A stretch of DNA of 34,404 nt from Planctomycetota bacterium (GTDB lineage Bacteria; Planctomycetota; MHYJ01; WSZJ01). Both the position numbers and the translations under genes were made by a program. The DNA lies in assembly GCA_016190145.1 (NCBI GenBank), contig JACPRD010000063.1:1-34404 (forward strand), read 5' to 3'. The notes beneath the pieces were generated by a model that worked only from the letters and a program-made list of their open reading frames with translations, was not told the origin of the DNA and did no database searches. Shown here piece after piece: positions 31,060 to 34,404 of this stretch. Position 1 is the first letter of the stretch; each line of letters begins with the position of its first letter.

Positions 31060-31886
31060 GGCGGCTGCTGCCAGCGGCGTTCCTGGCCCTGGCGGGCTGC
31101 TCCTCGGCTCCCGAGCCCGCGCCCTCCGTGTCGCGCGGCGCGGACGCGAACGCGCGCTGGCGGGACGGAAAAATCGCCGAGGCCGCCGCCGTCTACGGCG
31201 ACGCGCTCGCCGAAGACCGCTTCTCCGTCGACGTCCCCGCCACCGTGCGGCACCTGAACAACCTGGGGGTGCTGGCGATGTACGAGGGGAAGCTGGAGGT
31301 GGCGGAGCGGGACTTCCTGGAAGCGCTGGACCTGTGCGCGATCGACGGGACGGAGGCGGACCGGGCGCGGCTGAGGCTGCAGCTAGCGTGCGTGCGGCTC
31401 AGGCGGGCGGACCGCGCGGAGGATCCGGCGAGGGACCTGGATCTCGCGGCGGGGGACCTCGCGGCCGCGGCGGCGTGGGCGGAGGACGAGGGAGGCGCGG
31501 ATCTCGCGCACCACTCGGCGCTCGAGGCGGGGCTGCTCCTCCGGCGCGGCGACGCCGCGGGCGCCGCGAAGGCCGCGCGCCGCGCGCGCGCCGAAGCGGA
31601 TTTGCCCGAGGAGCGCGCCGCCGCGGCCCTGCTCCTCGGCCGCGCGCTCGAGGGCGACCGGCCCTCGGCGCGCGCGGCGTACCAGGAAGGGCTCGACGGC
31701 GCGCGCGAGGCCGGGCACCTGCCCATCGCGGTCGAGTGCCTGCTGGGGCTGTCGCGAACGTGGGAGGGGGAGGATGCGGCGGCGGCGAGGAGGTACGCGC
31801 GGCTTGCGTGGGACGCGGCGGCGGCGCGCGGGTGGATCGACGGGCGGAATCGGGCGGAGGCGGTGCTGAAGAGGCTGGGGGATTGA
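31056..31886 (+). CDS. TPR-type lipoprotein in the mla operon
   Basis: This 276-residue protein has a lipoprotein signal (ALAGC, Cys15). The rest is Ala/Arg-rich helical repeats of TPR type, for example HLNNLGVLAMYEGKLEVAERDFLEAL near residues 68-93. The ATG at 31056 overlaps the MCE gene stop as ATGA, so it is part of the mla operon. It may be an accessory or outer-membrane partner of the MCE protein, in place of MlaA or MlaC, which are not encoded here. That role is a guess from position. Confidence 0.8.
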   Translation: MRRLLPAAFLALAGCSSAPEPAPSVSRGADANARWRDGKIAEAAAVYGDALAEDRFSVDVPATVRHLNNLGVLAMYEGKLEVAERDFLEALDLCAIDGTEADRARLRLQLACVRLRRADRAEDPARDLDLAAGDLAAAAAWAEDEGGADLAHHSALEAGLLLRRGDAAGAAKAARRARAEADLPEERAAAALLLGRALEGDRPSARAAYQEGLDGAREAGHLPIAVECLLGLSRTWEGEDAAAARRYARLAWDAAAARGWIDGRNRAEAVLKRLGD

Positions 31887-31905
31887 GAGTGCGCGGCGGA
31901 TCGCC

Positions 31906-31961
31906 TCGATGAACTGCGATAAGAACCGCGGGGTTGGGGATAAAAGAAGATGAAAGCGGAT
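31906..31961 (+). repeat. Half copy of the GxxExxY-element repeat
   Basis: The 23 bases 31938-31960 are identical to 28196-28218, and the preceding tcgatgaac resembles the same element's interior. No left arm is found; the preceding gene ends at 31886. The start codon of the next gene (31950) lies in this repeat. Confidence 0.7.
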
Positions 31962-33287
31962 CAGCGGCAGGAAACTCACGACGCGCGCCCGCGCCGCCGG
32001 CGGGTCTGGCCCTGGCTGTTGCTCGGGTTCCTCGGGCTGCTGGTCCTCTCGGGGGCCGTGACGGCGCTCCGCGTCTCCTCGGTTTCGGAATCGCGCTGGA
32101 AGAAGTTCAACACGCGCCAGAACGAGCTGCTCGGCCGGCTGCGATCCGGCGACGCCGAGCGGGCGCCCCTTCTCGGCGAGCCCTCGCCCGGCAACGCCTG
32201 GGACGGCTATTTCACGGCGCTCAAGGGCATGGAGACCCTGACCGAATCCGAACGCGACGCGGCCGGCGAGGCGGCGCGCGCGCCGGTGCCGGGCTCGACG
32301 GCGTCGGCGCCGAAGCCGGAGCGCGTGGAGCTGGCGATGGCCCTGCTGGAGCGCCTGCGGCCACAGCTCGATGCGATCCGCGACGCGGGGCGGAGCGGCT
32401 CGGCGATGTACGAGATCCCGTGGCACAAGGGGCTCGCGATGGAAGTCCCCTGGATCCGCCCTTCGCGGACCGCGATCCAGCTGTTCGTGCTGTCCGCGCG
32501 CCGCCGCCGCCAGGCGCGCGACTGGGAAGGTGCGCTCGAGGACACCGCCGCGGGCCTCCAGCTCGCCCGCGACGCCGCGGGCGTCCCCCTTCTCATCCAT
32601 TATCTCGTCGGCAATTCCCTCACGTTCACCGTGCTCGACGAACTCTACATGACGCTGCAGGACCCGGACCTGCCTCCCGGAACCGCCGCGCGGATCGCCG
32701 ACGTCCTCGCGCGGGCCGACGAGGAGCGGATCCTGCCGGCGGACGTAGTCGAGTCCGAGCGCGCCCTCGTCAACGAGACGATGCGCGACGCCGTGCGGAA
32801 CGGCCGCCTCAGGGACATCGGCGAGCCCGAGGCGATGCGGTTCCTGCTCTGGCGACAGGGCTTCTCGCTCCGCATCGCCGCCGCGGACCTCGACGAGCGC
32901 TACGAGCGGGTCGTGAACACGCTTCGCGAGTTCCAGACGCGACCCTTCTCCGAGGCGGCCCCGCAGTACGACGCCCTGTCGCCCGAGGGACGGGGCGACA
33001 ATCCTCTGGCGGACCTCATGATGCTCTCCGTCGCGAACGTGGACCGCTCGTCGCGCGAGATGCGCGCGAAGATCCGCCTGCTGCGCGCCGGGTTCTCGGA
33101 GAAAGCCGGCCGCGCCATCCCGCTTCCCGACGATCCGTTCGACGGCAAGCCGCTGGGGCGGCGCGAGGAGGAGGGGAAGGTGCTCCTGTGGTCGCGGTGG
33201 ATCAACGGGGACCAGGGGGGAAAGGGCACGTGGCGGACGCAGGACTCGAGCGAGCCCGGCGATCTGGTTCTGGAGTTCTCGAAATGA
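31950..33287 (+). CDS. Single-pass membrane protein of unknown function
   Basis: This 445-residue protein has a basic N-terminus, one transmembrane helix (about 20-41) and a large extracytoplasmic part of helical character. Near the C-terminus it has LPDDPFDGKPLGRREEEGKVLLWSRW, a motif I associate with large uncharacterised membrane-protein families in Planctomycetota-like genomes. Function unknown. Its ATG and first residues (MKAD) come from a repeat arm shared with 28196-28218. No other in-frame start is evident before the membrane helix. The stop overlaps the esterase gene as ATGA. Confidence 0.78.
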   Translation: MKADQRQETHDARPRRRRVWPWLLLGFLGLLVLSGAVTALRVSSVSESRWKKFNTRQNELLGRLRSGDAERAPLLGEPSPGNAWDGYFTALKGMETLTESERDAAGEAARAPVPGSTASAPKPERVELAMALLERLRPQLDAIRDAGRSGSAMYEIPWHKGLAMEVPWIRPSRTAIQLFVLSARRRRQARDWEGALEDTAAGLQLARDAAGVPLLIHYLVGNSLTFTVLDELYMTLQDPDLPPGTAARIADVLARADEERILPADVVESERALVNETMRDAVRNGRLRDIGEPEAMRFLLWRQGFSLRIAAADLDERYERVVNTLREFQTRPFSEAAPQYDALSPEGRGDNPLADLMMLSVANVDRSSREMRAKIRLLRAGFSEKAGRAIPLPDDPFDGKPLGRREEEGKVLLWSRWINGDQGGKGTWRTQDSSEPGDLVLEFSK

Positions 33288-34234
33288 CCGGGAGTCCCGG
33301 CTTTCGGCTGCCGCGCCTCGCCCTGGCGCTCGTCGCGTCCGGGTTCCTCGCGGGCTGTCTCGTTCCCTCCTCGGGCCGTTCCATCACCGCCGGCGAGCGG
33401 TTCCGGACGTACCGTGTCTATGCGCCGCCGAACCTGCCGGCGGACCGGGACGTCCCGCTCGTCCTGGTGTTCCACGGCGGCGGCAGCACGGCGCGCCAGA
33501 TGGAGCGGCACGTCCGCTTCGACGCCCTCGCCGACCGGGAGGGGTTCATCGCCGTCTATCCCGACGCGTGGCAGCACAACTGGAACGACGGCCGCGAAGA
33601 TCCCGACATCCCCTCGCAGGCGGAGCGGATCGACGACATCGCGTTCGTGGCGGCGATCCTGGACGAGGTCTCAGCCTCTTATCGGGTCGACGGAAAGCGC
33701 GTCTACGCGACCGGGATCTCCAATGGCGGGGTCTTCTGTCACAAGCTCGCCGTCGCGATGCCGGACCGCATCGCCGCGATCGCGCCCGTTGTCGGGGGCA
33801 TGGCCCCCGCGATCGCCGAGTACGCCGCCTCCGGCCCGCCGGTCGCCGTCTTCATCATCCAGAGCACCGCGGATCCGCTCGTTCCCTACGGCGGCGGCGA
33901 CGTCGCCCGGACGCGCGGCCGGATCATCGACACCGTCGCCGCCGCGAAACTGTGGGCGCGGCGCAACGGGTGCACCTCGGAGGAAACCGTCCTCGCCCCC
34001 GACGTGTTCGCGGGGGACGGATGTCGCGTGAAGAAGCGCGAGTGGACAGGCGGCGCGGCGCCCGTGCGGCTCTGGACGATCGTGGGGGGCGGGCATACCT
34101 GGCCGAACGGGGTGCAGTACGTGCCGGCGGTCTGGATCGGGACGGTGTGCCGCGACTTCGACGGGACCGAGACGATCTGGGAATTCTTCCGCGGGCAGAG
34201 GTTGAGTCAGCGCGGGAGGCGGGACGGCCGGTAG
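33284..34234 (+). CDS. CE1/PHB-depolymerase-type esterase lipoprotein
   Basis: This 316-residue protein has a lipobox (FLAGC, Cys25) and an alpha/beta hydrolase of the LpqC/feruloyl-esterase/PHB-depolymerase family. VPLVLVFHGGGSTA forms the oxyanion loop, GISNGG carries the nucleophile Ser146, STADPLVPYGGG carries Asp197, and VGGGHTWPNG carries His271. It likely hydrolyses ester-linked polymers or side chains outside the cytoplasmic membrane. The ATG overlaps the preceding stop as ATGA, so it is coupled to the membrane protein. The substrate is not predictable. Confidence 0.9.
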   Translation: MTGSPGFRLPRLALALVASGFLAGCLVPSSGRSITAGERFRTYRVYAPPNLPADRDVPLVLVFHGGGSTARQMERHVRFDALADREGFIAVYPDAWQHNWNDGREDPDIPSQAERIDDIAFVAAILDEVSASYRVDGKRVYATGISNGGVFCHKLAVAMPDRIAAIAPVVGGMAPAIAEYAASGPPVAVFIIQSTADPLVPYGGGDVARTRGRIIDTVAAAKLWARRNGCTSEETVLAPDVFAGDGCRVKKREWTGGAAPVRLWTIVGGGHTWPNGVQYVPAVWIGTVCRDFDGTETIWEFFRGQRLSQRGRRDGR

Positions 34235-34240
34235 AGGTTC

Positions 34241-34275
34241 GTTCGTCGTGACTCGTTCATCGTTTCTCGTTTCGG
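34241..34275 (+). repeat. Heptamer array
   Basis: Five 7-bp units: GTTCGTC, GTGACTC, GTTCATC, GTTTCTC, GTTTCGG. It starts just after the esterase stop codon. Confidence 0.7.
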
Positions 34276-34312
34276 GTGGCCGGGGCGACGGGAACCGGGA
34301 GCCTCCGCCCCC

Positions 34313-34347
34313 GTCTCAAATTCAAAATTCACCATTCAAAATTGTCC
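34313..34347 (+). repeat. Heptamer array, AT-rich type
   Basis: Five 7-bp units: GTCTCAA, ATTCAAA, ATTCACC, ATTCAAA, ATTGTCC. It differs in base content from the other arrays but shares the 7-bp period and the TTC phase. Confidence 0.65.
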
Positions 34348-34366
34348 TTCGCCCTCCCCCCCCCCG

Positions 34367-34404
34367 CTACTTCTCCACCTCCACCCTCTCCTCCCTCACC
34401 TCCC
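34367..34404 (-). CDS. Possible 3' end of a gene entering from the right
   Basis: On the minus strand a frame reads EVREERVEVEK and stops with TAG at 34369-34367. The charged, alternating sequence would suit a C-terminal strand or helix. Only 12 codons are visible, so this is a weak call. Confidence 0.3.
   Translation of the reverse strand, partial: EVREERVEVEK

Overview
This window is high-GC bacterial DNA with tightly packed operons, many joined by 4-nt ATGA start/stop overlaps. A transmembrane Ser/Thr kinase, three FHA proteins, a HEAT-repeat lipoprotein, a GxxExxY protein, a Uma2 protein, a sigma-54-type promoter and a membrane protein ending in a DPF-G-KPL motif together suggest a Planctomycetota-like or neighbouring lineage. 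That placement is an inference and is only moderately supported. The metabolic genes (two 2-oxoacid:ferredoxin oxidoreductases, an ADP-forming acyl-CoA synthetase and a molybdenum hydroxylase) point to an anaerobic or fermentative life style.

Left end (1-1871): the start of a Gly/Ser-rich lipoprotein leaves the window at base 1. Two toxin-antitoxin pairs follow, vapBC on the minus strand and hicBA on the plus strand, divergently arranged. Copies of a GC-rich palindromic repeat in opposite orientation bracket both pairs.

Metabolic operon (15807 down to 1872, minus strand): the order of transcription is iorA, iorB, a molybdenum hydroxylase medium subunit, its 2Fe-2S small subunit, a putative HhH/PD-(D/E)XK nuclease, the hydroxylase large subunit, a fused ADP-forming acyl-CoA synthetase, porG, a GltD-like flavoprotein, porA, porB and a DUF4920 lipoprotein. 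Almost all junctions overlap. The module would convert 2-oxoacids to acyl-CoA, pass electrons to ferredoxin and probably NAD(P), and make ATP from acyl-CoA. The nuclease gene is out of place but overlaps both neighbours. An M20 amidohydrolase gene and a tRNA-Ala(GGC) gene with a clear terminator lie upstream.

Signalling region (17717-23519, plus strand): a candidate sigma-54 promoter precedes an FHA-TM-VWA protein. It is followed by a tail-anchored FHA protein, a 589-bp element with 50-bp terminal inverted repeats around a GxxExxY gene, a TPR-bearing Ser/Thr kinase and a second small FHA protein.

Right part (23520-34404): a Uma2-family protein, a HEAT-repeat lipoprotein and a PAS/pseudo-cyclase protein are on the minus strand. 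An mlaEFD-type lipid transport operon with a TPR lipoprotein, then a membrane protein and a CE1-type esterase, are on the plus strand. Gene-free relatives of the GxxExxY element recur at 23665, 28072 and 31906.

Two signals run across the window. Several lead genes have a TANNNT hexamer 6-8 nt before the start codon, suggesting leaderless mRNAs. Short arrays of about five degenerate 7-bp units sit between genes and, in one case, over the end of porB.
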